Below, in pieces: positions 18,584-29,890 of a stretch of 64,000 nt of DNA. The DNA is from Leptospira sp. WS58.C1 (GTDB lineage: Bacteria; Spirochaetota; Leptospiria; Leptospirales; Leptospiraceae), in the NCBI RefSeq assembly GCF_040833995.1, contig NZ_CP162137.1, positions 3,580,001 through 3,644,000 on the forward strand, in the 5' to 3' direction. The notes under the pieces were generated by a model. The model had not been told where the DNA came from. It ran no database searches and saw only the letters and a list, made by a program, of their open reading frames with translations. Each line of letters opens with the position of its first letter. The first letter of the stretch is position 1. The translations under genes and the position numbers were made by a program.

Positions 18584-19542
18584 AACTTTTAGAGATAAAA
18601 GATCTGAACGTAAGTTACGGAAAAGAAGGTTTCTTTGGCGTCAGAAAATCAGTCATTAAAGCTGTAGAAGACGTAAACCTGGAAATGGAAGAAGGGGAGA
18701 CATTCAGCCTAGTAGGAGAGTCAGGTTGCGGAAAATCCACATTAGGAAGAGCGATACTGAAACTGCTAAAAACGGATTCAGGTTACATATTTTTCAAAGG
18801 AAAAGAGATCTTAGAGCTTAAAGACAAAGAATTTTTACCTCTCAGAAAACAAATCCAGATCGTATTCCAAGATCCTTATTCTTCTTTAAATCCAAGAAGG
18901 AATATTAAGGAAATATTGACCGAGGGACTTTTTATTCACGAAAATTATACGGATAAGCAAGCGGAAAAGGAAGCTTCGGAAATTTTAGAAAAAGTAGGAC
19001 TTTCTCCCGAGATCTTGAACAGATATCCTCACGAATTTTCCGGAGGGCAAAGACAAAGGATTGCGATTGCAAGAGCACTTATCCTTAAACCTGAATTTAT
19101 ACTTTTCGACGAAGCTGTATCCGCTTTAGACGTATCCAACCAAGCTCAGGTACTTCTTCTATTACAAAAACTAAAAGCGGATTTCGGACTTTCTTACCTT
19201 TTCATTTCTCACGATCTAGGTATCGTAAAATCCATCTCGGACAAGATCGCAGTCATGTACCTGGGAAAGATCGTGGAAGTTGGTACAAAGCCTCAGATCG
19301 TGGATAAACCTTCCCATCCCTATACGAAAGCTTTATTCGGAGCTATATTCGAAGTAGAGAATCGTAAGACCCGAAAAACACCTCTACAAGGAGAGGTACC
19401 TAGTATATTAAATAAACCTAAAGGATGTCATTTCCACACTCGTTGTCCTATCGCAAAAGAGATCTGTTCCGAAAAGGCCCCCGAATGGAAAGATCTAGGT
19501 GAAGGTCATAAGTCCTATTGTCATTTTCCGGAAGGAAAATAA
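18580..19542 (+). CDS. Peptide ABC transporter ATP-binding protein (OppF/DppF type)
   Basis: A 320-residue ABC ATPase paired with the preceding gene. Walker [11 protein letters not shown]-loop [11 protein letters not shown], signature FSGGQRQR, and a Walker B region [14 protein letters not shown]. The C-terminal oligopeptide extension carries [14 protein letters not shown], again a cysteine pattern of this family. The alanine-valine after the Walker B glutamate (EAVSALD) is the usual OppF form, so the site should be active. A substrate-binding protein is missing from the cluster. Confidence 0.93.
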   Translation: MKLLEIKDLNVSYGKEGFFGVRKSVIKAVEDVNLEMEEGETFSLVGESGCGKSTLGRAILKLLKTDSGYIFFKGKEILELKDKEFLPLRKQIQIVFQDPYSSLNPRRNIKEILTEGLFIHENYTDKQAEKEASEILEKVGLSPEILNRYPHEFSGGQRQRIAIARALILKPEFILFDEAVSALDVSNQAQVLLLLQKLKADFGLSYLFISHDLGIVKSISDKIAVMYLGKIVEVGTKPQIVDKPSHPYTKALFGAIFEVENRKTRKTPLQGEVPSILNKPKGCHFHTRCPIAKEICSEKAPEWKDLGEGHKSYCHFPEGK

Positions 19543-19543
19543 A

Positions 19544-21604
19544 ATGCGTTCCTGGGATGTAATCAATCGATATTTAGAGGAAAATAAGATCCGGTATATT
19601 TCCGCGCTCGGATTTTTCATATTATTATTCGTACTGATCGTTTATATCCCTTTTATGCAAAGAAAGGATGTATATAAAGAATTCATACTAGATAGGCTTC
19701 GAAGCTCCACCGGCCTGGACATTAAGGTAGAAGGGTCGGACCTGTATCTTCTTCCATTTCCAGGGATCGAGCTGAATAAAATAGAGATCCGGAAAGATAA
19801 TGTACTGATCGCGGTTAGTGATAAAGTAGATATAGATATTTCCTGGTTCGGTTTGATAAAAAGAATGATAGAGATCCGGGATATTTCCATCAACGGAGGA
19901 TCCCTTCATTTAGAAAGAAGAAAAGATGGAACTTTTGATATAGTAGAATATTTGAATGGAAAGAAAAAAGAAGCCGAACAGAAAAGTAACGTAAAAGAAC
20001 TTTTTGACGATGTAAATTCTCGAATCGGATTTTCTACTGAGGACTTTTTTGCAATCAGTTTAAAAAATATAGAAGTAGATAATTTTACGTTAGTATACAA
20101 CGAACAAAGTCACGATAAAAAATATATAGTTTATTTCAAAAAGTCCCAAGTCTCCGTTTCTTTCTACGGAAAGGATGTGGATCTCCTCTTTCAAGGAAGA
20201 ATAGACGATCAACCTATCGATCTGGAAATGACAGGAGGCCTGCAAAACTTTCCGGTGAATTGGGAAAAATTGCAGTTTAGCGCCGTCCTAAAAACCGAAG
20301 AACTTTCCCTTTCATTACTTAGAGAAGTATTTACAATCTTTCCTGCCGGTGATTTTTCTAAGACAAAAATTTCCGGAAGAACGGAAGTAGTAAAGGAAGA
20401 AGGTACTATATTCAAATTCAAAGTCCGGAATCAAGTTAAAGACCTTTCTTATAAGGGAGGACTTCCTTTCGGAAATATCAGATTGAATGTGGACTTTGAT
20501 CTGGATCTCATCAATAAAAAGGTCGCATTTCCTTTTATAGAAGCCGTTTGGGAAGGAGTAGCAAAGGTTACCGCAAAAGGAAGCGTGAATTGGAAGAATA
20601 GGAGTTTAGGCCAGTTCGATATCAAAGCGGATTATGGAGATTATCATAATCTTTTAAAACTAGGAAAACTATTCCAAGTCAGGGAAGATCTTTTCGATCC
20701 CAATTCTCCTCCGGGTATTTTCTATTTTACCGGGGAATTGAATAATATTTTCGCATTCAAACATAGATTTGCCCAGATCAAAATAGAAGCGAAGTACGTG
20801 GATCCGCTACTTTCTATCCCGAATTTCCATGCTTATATCTATAACGGAGAGATATTAGGAAAAGCTAAAATATATCCGGATATACCTAAGATAGAAGTAG
20901 AAGGAGACGCGCATAGACTTCAGGTGGAAAAGGTTCTTCTTCCCTATCTGTCCGAAAAAATTATGGAAGGCGAACTTTCTAGCTGGTTTTCCTTTGAAAC
21001 ACAGATCAAAAATCATTCCCGGGACTCCATGACGGAACTTTTTGCAAACATGAAAGGTATAGGGAACATCACGATCAAAAATGGAGAGCTGGTCGGTTAC
21101 GCAAACTTCATGGTTCCGGTCTTGAATACCTTAGGTAAAATTATCGCATTCAAAGGAGTAGATGGGCGAGAATTAAAATTCGTTACTCTTAAGTCCGATG
21201 TGAAAGTTGCAGGCAATGAAATGTACTTTCCCAATATGAAATTAGAGATTGAGAACAGTGGAATGGATGTGGACGGGAAAGGTACCGTAGGCTTCGATCA
21301 AAAAATTGATATGAGACTCCATCTTCGTCTCGGCGGAAAATTAATAGGAAAAGGACTACAGATCCCGATCATCTATACGGGAACTTTCGGAAAAAGTATA
21401 CCTTACGTGGATCCGATCTGGCTCGGAAGTGTGTATACTGGTATGACACTCCTAGGGCCTTATCTTATTCCACTCGGTGGACCATATGCAGGTGGGGTCG
21501 CTGGATCCGTGATCGGAGAATATGTCAGAGATCTATGGGATGGTGTTACCGGTTTGTTTGGCGGTAGCAGTTCCGACTCGGACAAAAAACCAAAAGAGAA
21601 ATAG
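19544..21604 (+). CDS. AsmA-family-like inner-membrane-anchored protein
   Basis: A 686-residue protein with one N-terminal membrane helix (about residues 20-42) followed by a very long beta-rich region. The start GLDIKVEGSDLYLLPFPGIELNKIEI and later SINGGSLHLERRKDGTFDIVEYL are typical of AsmA/YhdP-type proteins, which bridge the inner and outer membranes and have been linked to phospholipid transport. The C-terminus has a glycine-rich hydrophobic stretch (YLIPLGGPYAGGVAGSVIG). The frame extends to 19499, but the ATG at 19544 has AAGGA about eight bases ahead and begins just after the OppF stop, so it is chosen. The link to lipid transport is inferred from the family. Confidence 0.8.
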   Translation: MRSWDVINRYLEENKIRYISALGFFILLFVLIVYIPFMQRKDVYKEFILDRLRSSTGLDIKVEGSDLYLLPFPGIELNKIEIRKDNVLIAVSDKVDIDISWFGLIKRMIEIRDISINGGSLHLERRKDGTFDIVEYLNGKKKEAEQKSNVKELFDDVNSRIGFSTEDFFAISLKNIEVDNFTLVYNEQSHDKKYIVYFKKSQVSVSFYGKDVDLLFQGRIDDQPIDLEMTGGLQNFPVNWEKLQFSAVLKTEELSLSLLREVFTIFPAGDFSKTKISGRTEVVKEEGTIFKFKVRNQVKDLSYKGGLPFGNIRLNVDFDLDLINKKVAFPFIEAVWEGVAKVTAKGSVNWKNRSLGQFDIKADYGDYHNLLKLGKLFQVREDLFDPNSPPGIFYFTGELNNIFAFKHRFAQIKIEAKYVDPLLSIPNFHAYIYNGEILGKAKIYPDIPKIEVEGDAHRLQVEKVLLPYLSEKIMEGELSSWFSFETQIKNHSRDSMTELFANMKGIGNITIKNGELVGYANFMVPVLNTLGKIIAFKGVDGRELKFVTLKSDVKVAGNEMYFPNMKLEIENSGMDVDGKGTVGFDQKIDMRLHLRLGGKLIGKGLQIPIIYTGTFGKSIPYVDPIWLGSVYTGMTLLGPYLIPLGGPYAGGVAGSVIGEYVRDLWDGVTGLFGGSSSDSDKKPKEK

Positions 21605-23584
21605 TTAATACTCTTTTCTTTGCAATTCTTCTTTGGTTGGAAATACCAAATTCTGATTCATCAGCTCATGACTTAGATTCAAAAAGGCTCTGGCCTTATT
21701 AAAATGAGAATCGCAGATCTCAGGCTGCGTATCGCAAAGACTAACTTCTTCTCTCGGGCCTTTTGCGGAATATTTTAAGTTACGATTTCCATCCACGAAA
21801 TGGATATAGAATAGATCCGACTCGATCCAACCGATCAAGTTTCCATAGGCAAAGTACGCAGATTCCGTCTTTTTGGGAGCAAGCAAATTTCTTCCCATAG
21901 CGGAGAAGTACGTTTCTTTTCCGACTAGACCCAGGATCGTAGGGATCACATCCAATTGAGAAGCGTCCCTATCGTCGATAGCAGGCAATATTCTTCCAGG
22001 AGAATATATTAAAAACGGAATATTCCTGTCTTCATAATAATCCAAATAACGGTGATGAGTATGGTCTGCTACGAAGATAAAGATCGTATTATCGAAATAT
22101 TTTGATTTTTCCGCACGATCCATAAAATCCCGTAAAGCCCAGTCCGCATAATGATACACATTTAGATATTCAAAGTCTCTTTCATCTTCTTTAAAGATCC
22201 GGAACCTAGGATCTGGAGCACGATACGGGTAATGTGTGGATAAGGTTAGAGAAACTCCTAAAAAGGGGTTTTTGGATTCCGAAATTTTTTCATGCAATAC
22301 CTGAAGCACATCCGCATCGTCATAACCCCAGGCTCCGATCTTGAATCGATCCAATTTAGCGATCTCTTTCTCGCCCATAACGGTATCGAATCCCCAATGA
22401 GGCATTAAAGTCGCTTTATTATCAAAACTTAAATCTCCACCGGTTACAAAGAACGTATCGTATCCCAAACCTTTGAAGATATTTCCGATCCCGGAAAAAT
22501 TTCCCAAGACTTGGTGGGTACGGACCACAGTCAATCCGGGTCGATCCGGCAAACCGGTCAAGATAGACATCATACCGTTCGTAGTTCTTCCCCCTGAGGC
22601 AAAAAACCTGGTATAAAATCTTCCTTTTCTTAAGAGTTTATTAAAATTCGGAGTGAGTTCCTTTCCGAAAACTTTTCCGTCGCTGATCGGATCTATAAAT
22701 TTTCCGGTCCAGTTTTCCAAAAGGATCAAAACGATATTCGGAGGTTTTCCGTTATTAGTTTGTTTTTGTTTTCTTAATAAAGGATATTTTTTTCCTACAA
22801 ATTCCGCACCATCATAGGAAATCTCTTCCCGAACGATACGGACCGATTCCTTCGTTTCCAATTTCAGATAATTCGGAATGGATTGGCTTTTCAGATCCAT
22901 GATAGAAGTGAACACACCATTCAACGCGATATTATTTACGAAAGAATGTCCGGAAACGATTGCATTACTCGCTCTTAAAGGAGTTTCCTGAACTCCTCCT
23001 CGGATCGCAAAAATAACGATTACTAAAACAACAAATGAAAGAATAGAATCCCTTTTCCAAGACTCTGGCTCGTGTTTGTACGGATTAAATTTTAAGAAAA
23101 GATAAGTGGATAAAGGTAAAAATACCAAAATTAAAAGAGAAGCAACGACAGCAAGAAATGGATTCTGTTCGAAGGCGGACTTTAAGATCACACCCATATC
23201 TTTTCCTAGAAATACGAAGCCCTCATAGCCGATATGTTTGTTCGCATTCTCGAAATAAACAATATCAGCGATCAAATGAGAAAGCATCCAAACGCTGATC
23301 AGGATCGGAAAGTAACCCCAAAAAAAATTAAAAAACTTAAAACGATTCAAATAGGGAAGACAGGAAAGAAAAGCGAACGGCCCCAAGATCATTCCGATCA
23401 CTGAAATATCGAATCTTAGTCCTACCAAGATTGCCCATAATATATCTTTGGTTTCCGCACCTTTTAATCGATAGGAGTACACCCAAAGAAAAGCCGCTTT
23501 ATAAAAAATTAGAATGAGAACAAAGTAGATGGCATATCCGCCGATCAATTTAAGATTGTTTGGTAAACGTTTCATCTTTTTCAT
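21605..23584 (-). CDS. LTA-synthase-like membrane phosphotransferase (alkaline phosphatase superfamily)
   Basis: A 659-residue membrane protein with about five N-terminal helices (12-36, 47-70, 86-110, 140-163, 181-196) and an extracytoplasmic sulfatase-type domain. Family features are ILLENWTG (E290), SGGRTTNGMMSILTG (331-344; T334 or T335 as nucleophile) and FVADHTHH near 505. This is the LtaS/OpgB-like subgroup, different in detail from the enzyme at 11179-13146. In a diderm spirochaete the acceptor is more likely a periplasmic glycan or lipid than lipoteichoic acid. It follows the MutS-like gene on the same strand and its stop directly abuts that of the AsmA-like gene. Confidence 0.83.
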   Translation of the reverse strand: MKKMKRLPNNLKLIGGYAIYFVLILIFYKAAFLWVYSYRLKGAETKDILWAILVGLRFDISVIGMILGPFAFLSCLPYLNRFKFFNFFWGYFPILISVWMLSHLIADIVYFENANKHIGYEGFVFLGKDMGVILKSAFEQNPFLAVVASLLILVFLPLSTYLFLKFNPYKHEPESWKRDSILSFVVLVIVIFAIRGGVQETPLRASNAIVSGHSFVNNIALNGVFTSIMDLKSQSIPNYLKLETKESVRIVREEISYDGAEFVGKKYPLLRKQKQTNNGKPPNIVLILLENWTGKFIDPISDGKVFGKELTPNFNKLLRKGRFYTRFFASGGRTTNGMMSILTGLPDRPGLTVVRTHQVLGNFSGIGNIFKGLGYDTFFVTGGDLSFDNKATLMPHWGFDTVMGEKEIAKLDRFKIGAWGYDDADVLQVLHEKISESKNPFLGVSLTLSTHYPYRAPDPRFRIFKEDERDFEYLNVYHYADWALRDFMDRAEKSKYFDNTIFIFVADHTHHRYLDYYEDRNIPFLIYSPGRILPAIDDRDASQLDVIPTILGLVGKETYFSAMGRNLLAPKKTESAYFAYGNLIGWIESDLFYIHFVDGNRNLKYSAKGPREEVSLCDTQPEICDSHFNKARAFLNLSHELMNQNLVFPTKEELQRKEY

Positions 23585-23655
23585 TTGATTAGAATTTTAG
23601 AGAGTTTGTCGGCAAGACAAAAAAGAGAGACGTCGGTTACCAATCGAAGTCAAAT

Positions 23656-25566
23656 TTAATCCAGATCCAAACCTTCTAATCTCAAAACTTCCAGAGCGTT
23701 GCTGGACTGGACTATACCTGATCTGATCTTATAATCGAAAGTCATTTTGCCGTTCTCTATTTCTTCTCTGAAATGAAACAAAGAAAGCTCGGGCAAGTCC
23801 GCCAATTCTAGATCATGGGTCGTAATAATCCCGAATACTCCGTACTGTCTTAACTTCTTCAGGATCCCTTTGCAGGCAATTGTCCTTTCTCTGGAATTCG
23901 TACCTTTTAAGATCTCGTCCAATAGAACTAATCTACCTTTGTCGGAATTTTTAATATCTTGTAATATTCTTCCTAAACGTCTGACTTCCGCATAAAAGAA
24001 AGAGATTCCTTCTTCTACAGAGTCTTCGTTACGTATACTGGAATGTACTTCTAAGATAGGAGTAATAAATTCGGATGCAGGAACCGGTCCGCCTGCCATC
24101 GCGAATATTCCCGAAATTCCTAGCGCCCTTAAGTATGTTGTTTTTCCCGACATATTCGATCCGGTTAAAAGAAGAAGTTTCCCCGGTTGCATAGGCTCCA
24201 GATCGTTCGGCACTCTCTTTTCATAGGGGATCAACGGATGAACAAGATCCTTCGCATAGATCGTCGTATTCGATTTTTCTAATTTAGGGAATGTAAACCC
24301 AGGCTCTATCCAACTCAAGTTTGTAAGCGGAAGTAGGGAATCCAACTCTGCGAGATCCGACATGGAAGCCTTTAAGGAAGTTCCATCCTGATTCCACCAA
24401 GATGAGTACCTTCTCCAGATCCAAAGATCGAAAAAAAATAAAATATTCAATAAGGCATGAGCGAGAGGAGATTGGGTATAAGCCGCTAGGTTTGAAATTT
24501 TCAGGAATGTTTTCCAAGAATCTTTTAATTCTTTCTTCTTCCAATTGGAAAGAAAAACTTCTCCTTTTGTTCCGGTAAGATTCGAAGACCGAATATAGAG
24601 CAGAAGTTTTCCTAATTCCTCTAATGTTTCGGAGTCTTCCGCAATGGGTTGTAACATTTTTAAGGATCTATTTCTATAAGATCCGAAAAATGCGGAATGT
24701 AGAATGAAGATCCCGAATCCCCAGGTTTGCCCGAATAGAAAACTTCCCAATACTAAAAGCCAAATAAGAACTAACCAAAAAGGAAATAAAACTCTAAACA
24801 CTCCAGCCATTTTTCCAAAGGAGGATTTCCAAAAAGCGTTCGGCTCTTCTTCAAATAAATTAAAGGGAAAATCTATCTTATTCTTTTCTGAACGTTCCGG
24901 CTGTAAGTTCCCGATCTTCGGAATATAAGAGGGAAGTTTTTCTTCTTCTCCTTCTCTTCTCGCCGGAAAAGAAGCCTCGTACAACCTAAATTGTCTGAGT
25001 AACTTTTGTACGACCCTACTTTTTTTGGAAAGCCCATATACTGCGTTTTGTCTTGCAATCACATTGGATTCATCGGGAGTTTCCAAAAAGTATCCTAAAA
25101 ATCTGGAAGTTCCTTTCTGGATAACAGTGGTGTCTATTCTAGAAAAAATCCCCTTTTCCCCCAAAAAATCCAGATCTTTCGTCCAAGCGGGAAGTCCTGT
25201 CTCTAATACAAGATTTTTATAATATTCTCTCTTGGCCTTGGGATAACGTTTCCCATCCAACTCGATCCTGGAAATCTGAGCCGTTAGGAATTCGGACCAG
25301 ACATGTAATCTTCGGATCTTCTCCCTTCTCTTTTGGTATGTAGATAATAAACGATAGAAGATCGCTAAGATAAGAATAGAAGGTAAATAATACAGATCGG
25401 ATACTGTACGGAAAAGATAAACTCCGACAACCCAGGCGATAAAGAATAAGAAGGAAAGTATCCGGAAAGTGGATAATAAGGAAAGAGCGGATTCTTCCTT
25501 TTGAATGATCTTGCCCAGACGGGAAATTTCGGATCCAAGTCGACGGACCCTATTCAGGGGGTTCAT
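23656..25566 (-). CDS. MutS-like ATPase with membrane segments
   Basis: A 636-residue protein whose C-terminal part is a MutS-type ABC ATPase: Walker [10 protein letters not shown] (469-477), a mid-domain block [19 protein letters not shown], Walker [18 protein letters not shown] (545-561) and the [11 protein letters not shown] switch. The N-terminal mismatch-recognition domain of MutS1 is absent. Instead there are two hydrophobic pairs, about 32-52/59-75 and 257-278/281-297, which look like membrane helices. A smaller hydrophobic patch lies near 370-385. Proteins like this are annotated as MutS-related but are unlikely to act in classical mismatch repair. The start overlaps the stop of the small upstream gene by four bases. 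Confidence 0.82.
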   Translation of the reverse strand: MNPLNRVRRLGSEISRLGKIIQKEESALSLLSTFRILSFLFFIAWVVGVYLFRTVSDLYYLPSILILAIFYRLLSTYQKRREKIRRLHVWSEFLTAQISRIELDGKRYPKAKREYYKNLVLETGLPAWTKDLDFLGEKGIFSRIDTTVIQKGTSRFLGYFLETPDESNVIARQNAVYGLSKKSRVVQKLLRQFRLYEASFPARREGEEEKLPSYIPKIGNLQPERSEKNKIDFPFNLFEEEPNAFWKSSFGKMAGVFRVLFPFWLVLIWLLVLGSFLFGQTWGFGIFILHSAFFGSYRNRSLKMLQPIAEDSETLEELGKLLLYIRSSNLTGTKGEVFLSNWKKKELKDSWKTFLKISNLAAYTQSPLAHALLNILFFFDLWIWRRYSSWWNQDGTSLKASMSDLAELDSLLPLTNLSWIEPGFTFPKLEKSNTTIYAKDLVHPLIPYEKRVPNDLEPMQPGKLLLLTGSNMSGKTTYLRALGISGIFAMAGGPVPASEFITPILEVHSSIRNEDSVEEGISFFYAEVRRLGRILQDIKNSDKGRLVLLDEILKGTNSRERTIACKGILKKLRQYGVFGIITTHDLELADLPELSLFHFREEIENGKMTFDYKIRSGIVQSSNALEVLRLEGLDLD

Positions 25567-25796
25567 ACCGCTATAGTAACGTTCTCGTAGTTTTCGGTCT
25601 CTCTTTTGTATATTTCATGGTCCAAAAGACGAACCAGGGAACCGACGTCTTGCATCAACCATCTGGAGACCATTTTACCTCTATCGCGGCCCAAAAATTT
25701 GTCTACGTAGACGTAGCCGAATAGATCCGTTCCGTACTCATAAACGACGAATCTACCCGATCTTTTGCCGGTCCTATTTTCCAGACGGATCTGCAT
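25563..25796 (-). CDS. Small conserved-looking protein of unknown function
   Basis: A 77-residue protein beginning [22 protein letters not shown]; no known domain is recognised. It is charged, has no signal peptide and looks like a compact beta/alpha domain ([11 protein letters not shown] followed by an amphipathic helix). The frame is open upstream to a TTG at 25850, but the ATG at 25796 has GGAG about 14 bases ahead and is the more credible start. The stop overlaps the start of the MutS-like gene by four bases, so the two are translationally coupled and may work together. Confidence 0.6.
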   Translation of the reverse strand: MQIRLENRTGKRSGRFVVYEYGTDLFGYVYVDKFLGRDRGKMVSRWLMQDVGSLVRLLDHEIYKRETENYENVTIAV

Positions 25797-25961
25797 TTTT
25801 ACCGAATTTACTCCGTACTTTCTTTTAGTACAAGAAAAAAAATATCTCAAGTATTTTCACAATGTCCCGAAGTACAGTTTGGGAGAAAGCTTCCTTTCCA
25901 AGGACGGAAAAGCCGGAACTTTCTCCCTTTTTTCCCGAATGGGGTCGCACGGAGGCGATTT

Positions 25962-26168
25962 ATGATATATCCCGAAATGGATCCGGATCTACGGAGTTCC
26001 TTCGCAAAAATCGGAAAAACCTTTGCCAATCTTACAAACGATACCGCTTTACCGGAATTCGGTCTAAAAGCGGGAAATTTGTTGGATAGAAAACAAATGA
26101 AAATTTTAGTCGAAATCCGTAAAAGAAGGATCAATTCCAAACAATGGAATAGTTTCCAAAAAGATTAA
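25962..26168 (+). CDS. Small hypothetical protein
   Basis: A 68-residue hydrophilic protein, MIYPEMDPDLRSSFAKIGK..., with no recognised domain. It is supported by an excellent Shine-Dalgarno (GGAGG at 25951-25955, six bases from the ATG) and by codon use like that of its neighbours. An overlapping minus-strand frame (25847-26140) is less convincing. The predicted protein is mostly helical with a basic C-terminal half (RKQMKILVEIRKRRINSKQ), which could bind nucleic acid; that is a guess from charge only. Confidence 0.6.
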   Translation: MIYPEMDPDLRSSFAKIGKTFANLTNDTALPEFGLKAGNLLDRKQMKILVEIRKRRINSKQWNSFQKD

Positions 26169-26184
26169 AACCCAAACCAGGAAC

Positions 26185-26214
26185 AAAAAAAGCCCCTCGA
26201 TTTCCCGAGAGGCT
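26185..26214 (-). terminator. Rho-independent terminator of the orthocaspase gene
   Basis: On the minus strand a nine-base stem (26206-26214 with 26191-26199, one mismatch, loop of six) is followed by a T-tract (26185-26190, TTTTTT). It lies about 100 bases beyond the stop codon of the orthocaspase gene. Confidence 0.75.
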
Positions 26215-26314
26215 TCCTGAGACCTAAGAACCTGTCTTCACATTCTTGAAGCCCGAAATTATATACTAAATTTATAGCCGAAATATTTGAACGGACTATA
26301 AATATTCAAATTTC

Positions 26315-27937
26315 TTAATATTTGGTTTTGGTAGAAGGAAGTTTTACGTTCAGGATAATATCCACTTCAGTTACTTCTCCTTCTCTTACCTTAATATCCG
26401 CATTATTCAAATTCAGATCTTCCGCGAATGTAGCTTTGATCTCGTACTCCCCCGGTTTCAGGTTTGTAAACCAGAAGTTACCGTTTTGATCGGTATTCAA
26501 TTTTTGGATACCGGTCACGCTTGTGATCGTAGGCATGAAGATCGGTTGATTGATCACAGGATTATCCAAGGTTCTGTAGAATACTTTTCCTCGGATCGCG
26601 CCATAGCCGGTCATAGAGGTTACCACTTCCAGATCGTTTCTCTTATTAGGAAGGACAGCCTGGGTTTTTTGAATTTCCGGATAATCGTCCGCTTGAATGG
26701 TCACCTTATGAACTCCGGCAGGTACACCTTTGACTGTTAAGGTATAAGTTGCACCTGGTGTCAGTTTTCCCATTCTCTTAGTCGCGCCCCAATAATTGGA
26801 AGATTCGGTAGTGATGGTTTTATCCACTTCCTTATCATCGATAAGTACTCTAATAGACCGATTTCCCACTCTCTTCTTACCGGAAGTCAAACGGATCTCC
26901 GGAGGAAGATCGGAAACAGCATAAGCTCTGTCTTGGATGATCGTGGTTTTGATCACAAGATCACCTTTCAGATTTGTAGGAACAACCGGAGGTTCTTCGT
27001 TAGTGACAACGGGAGTTTCAGGCTCAGGTTTAGGAGGTTGTACATCCGGAACCGGAGTCGGATTTACGGGAGGTTTAACCGGCTCAACAGGTTTTGGAGG
27101 TTCGGGCTTTTTTTCTCCGGCTAAGAAGATACCGGACGCGTTACCCGAAATCTGAGGCACCTGTTCGTGATCGTACTTTTTAGCCATATTCACCGTTTCG
27201 TCTTTAGAAGCGAAGAATGCTTCGAGTGCGGTGATCACGTTGTCCTGGTTTAAATCCCCCTTAGAGAGAGCCTTTCCGAAATTGTACGTAAAGATCCCGT
27301 GATTGATCGTTCCACCGACTTCGATTGCAGTTTGATTATCATCCGCACTGGAAATAATCGCCTTATCTTGGAAGAAAAAATCCTGAGAGTCTTGTTTGAC
27401 TGTTCCATCACTACCTTCCGGGATCGGAACATTGGCAGATCCTCTGGTTGCCTTTCCCTTTTTAGCGATCCCGCCGGAGAAGCAGCAGTCGAAAACGAAA
27501 ACCGTTTTAGGAGATTTGATCCCTTCTAAATAATCGTTCAATTCGTCGTCGGAAAGGTGAGGCCTATCATAACAAATGATCAGGTTTCTCATTCCGTTCT
27601 TTGCTTTTTCATCTCTTTGAAAAGCACCGTGACCGGAGAAATAAAGAAAAACCGTATCGTCCGCTTTTGCTTTGGAAGCAAGAGCCTTAATTTCTTTCTG
27701 AATATTGTCTTTGGTTACGTCCTTACCTAAAACAATTTTAATTTCATCGAATTTTCCTACACGTTTGATCTCATCGTGTAGATATTTGGCATCCGCCTCG
27801 CAAAGATTTAATTCCGGAATTCCGGCTTTGTTTCCTTTATAGTTGGATCCGAAGATAAGGCCTAACCTTTTCTGTGCGAACACATCGGTGGAAAACAAAA
27901 AGAGGGAAATTCCGATTATGGAAATTAAGGATTTCAA
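26315..27937 (-). CDS. Exported orthocaspase (peptidase C14) with proline-rich linker and C-terminal beta domains
   Basis: A 540-residue exported protein. Signal peptide 1-21; caspase-like domain about 23-265 with catalytic H103 (YFSGHGAF) and C152 (DCCFSGG, the D-x-C-x-S-G pattern); a proline-rich linker (about 276-322); and a C-terminal part of Ig-like and carboxypeptidase-regulatory-like beta domains (about 440-535). Within the caspase domain [12 protein letters not shown] (228-239) has the spacing of an EF-hand calcium loop, which fits the calcium dependence known for many metacaspases. Members cut after Arg or Lys; the target here is unknown. The start is TTG: a perfect AGGAGG lies six bases before it and the signal peptide begins there. 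It is monocistronic with its own terminator. Confidence 0.87.
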   Translation of the reverse strand: MKSLISIIGISLFLFSTDVFAQKRLGLIFGSNYKGNKAGIPELNLCEADAKYLHDEIKRVGKFDEIKIVLGKDVTKDNIQKEIKALASKAKADDTVFLYFSGHGAFQRDEKAKNGMRNLIICYDRPHLSDDELNDYLEGIKSPKTVFVFDCCFSGGIAKKGKATRGSANVPIPEGSDGTVKQDSQDFFFQDKAIISSADDNQTAIEVGGTINHGIFTYNFGKALSKGDLNQDNVITALEAFFASKDETVNMAKKYDHEQVPQISGNASGIFLAGEKKPEPPKPVEPVKPPVNPTPVPDVQPPKPEPETPVVTNEEPPVVPTNLKGDLVIKTTIIQDRAYAVSDLPPEIRLTSGKKRVGNRSIRVLIDDKEVDKTITTESSNYWGATKRMGKLTPGATYTLTVKGVPAGVHKVTIQADDYPEIQKTQAVLPNKRNDLEVVTSMTGYGAIRGKVFYRTLDNPVINQPIFMPTITSVTGIQKLNTDQNGNFWFTNLKPGEYEIKATFAEDLNLNNADIKVREGEVTEVDIILNVKLPSTKTKY

Positions 27938-28183
27938 TCAGAGCCTCCTGGCTTGGGTGTCTCAAAATAGCAAAAAGCTAGGCTTTGTCATTATTTTTTT
28001 GCCCTAAGGATAGATACCTTCTAAGAGCAATTGCCGGACGTAAGACCCGGGTTTTTTCGATTTTTTTTCCAAACTTTGGCTGATTTTAGGGGCTCAGGCA
28101 AGAAATTTCCAACGTATTCTGCCAAAAATTCGCTGCTATTTGGGACAATATGAAATTCCTTCATCCCATAAGGTTCATTCTAA

Positions 28184-28612
28184 ATGATTCAGGTCAAAAT
28201 AGATAAATTTGATCTCCTATTTTTGTCTAATACCCGAGGTATTAAGGTGCGAAAGATTCTTTTTTATTTGATGGTTGCATTTTATCTATTAGCAGGGTCG
28301 GCTCATTTTATTATCCCGGAATTTTATTACGGAATGATGCCCCCATATATACCTTATCATTATGAGGTGAATATATTGGCGGGAGTCAGCGAAATTTTAC
28401 TCGCTCTAGCCTTACTACCTAAATCAACCAGAGTGTTCGCCGCCTGGGGAATTATCTTACTATTGATCGCGGTTTTTCCTGCGAACATCCAAATGAGCTT
28501 GAACGCTTACGAATCAAAAGACCCCAAATTTCTTTTAACATTGATTCGACTACCATTCCAAATATTATTCCTTGCCTGGGCATGGATGTTTACTAAGAAG
28601 GATCCCGCTTAA
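28184..28612 (+). CDS. DoxX-like small membrane protein
   Basis: A 142-residue protein with four membrane helices (about 25-42, 64-78, 84-101, 120-136) and the DoxX-family look: YLLAGSAHFIIPEFYYGMMPPYIP at the first helix and loop. Function in this family is poorly defined (quinone or thiosulfate-related in some cases). The first 21 residues are not typical of the family. A GTG at 28247, with GAGG nine bases upstream, would give a 121-residue protein that begins just before the first helix and may be the real start. It is followed by a strong bidirectional terminator shared with ilvC. Confidence 0.75.
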   Translation: MIQVKIDKFDLLFLSNTRGIKVRKILFYLMVAFYLLAGSAHFIIPEFYYGMMPPYIPYHYEVNILAGVSEILLALALLPKSTRVFAAWGIILLLIAVFPANIQMSLNAYESKDPKFLLTLIRLPFQILFLAWAWMFTKKDPA

Positions 28613-28638
28613 TTGGATCACAAAGATCGTTTAGTAAT

Positions 28639-28672
28639 AAAAAAAAGGCCGGAAAAAGTCCGGCCTTTTTTT
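28639..28672. terminator. Bidirectional rho-independent terminator
   Basis: GGCCGG (28647-28652) pairs with CCGGCC (28660-28665) around a seven-base A-rich loop, with an eight-base A-run before and a seven-base T-run after. It separates the convergent DoxX-like and ilvC genes and should stop transcription from both sides. Confidence 0.9.
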
Positions 28673-28694
28673 ATCCAAGTTTATTAGAATTTTA

Positions 28695-29753
<1,059 letters not shown>

Positions 29754-29890
29754 TTAATGCCAAAGGCTTGATCTCGAATTTTTGGAGTTCCTGATTATGG
29801 CAGGCTATGGAAACGGGAGTCGAACCGGTTTCTAAAGGGTCTTTTTTACAAAACATTGTGAAATGGCCGATTCCACAATCTAAATTTGTT

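Noticed and set aside
25847..26140. Minus-strand frame of 97 codons
   Set aside because: It overlaps the better-supported plus-strand gene (GGAGG at six bases) and reads as low-complexity basic protein with unsuitable codon use.
29803..29850. A tRNA-like 3' half on the minus strand (TTCGACT loop with a partial five-pair stem)
   Set aside because: The TpsiC stem has a mismatch and no matching acceptor, D or anticodon arm can be found upstream; chance likeness or at most a remnant.
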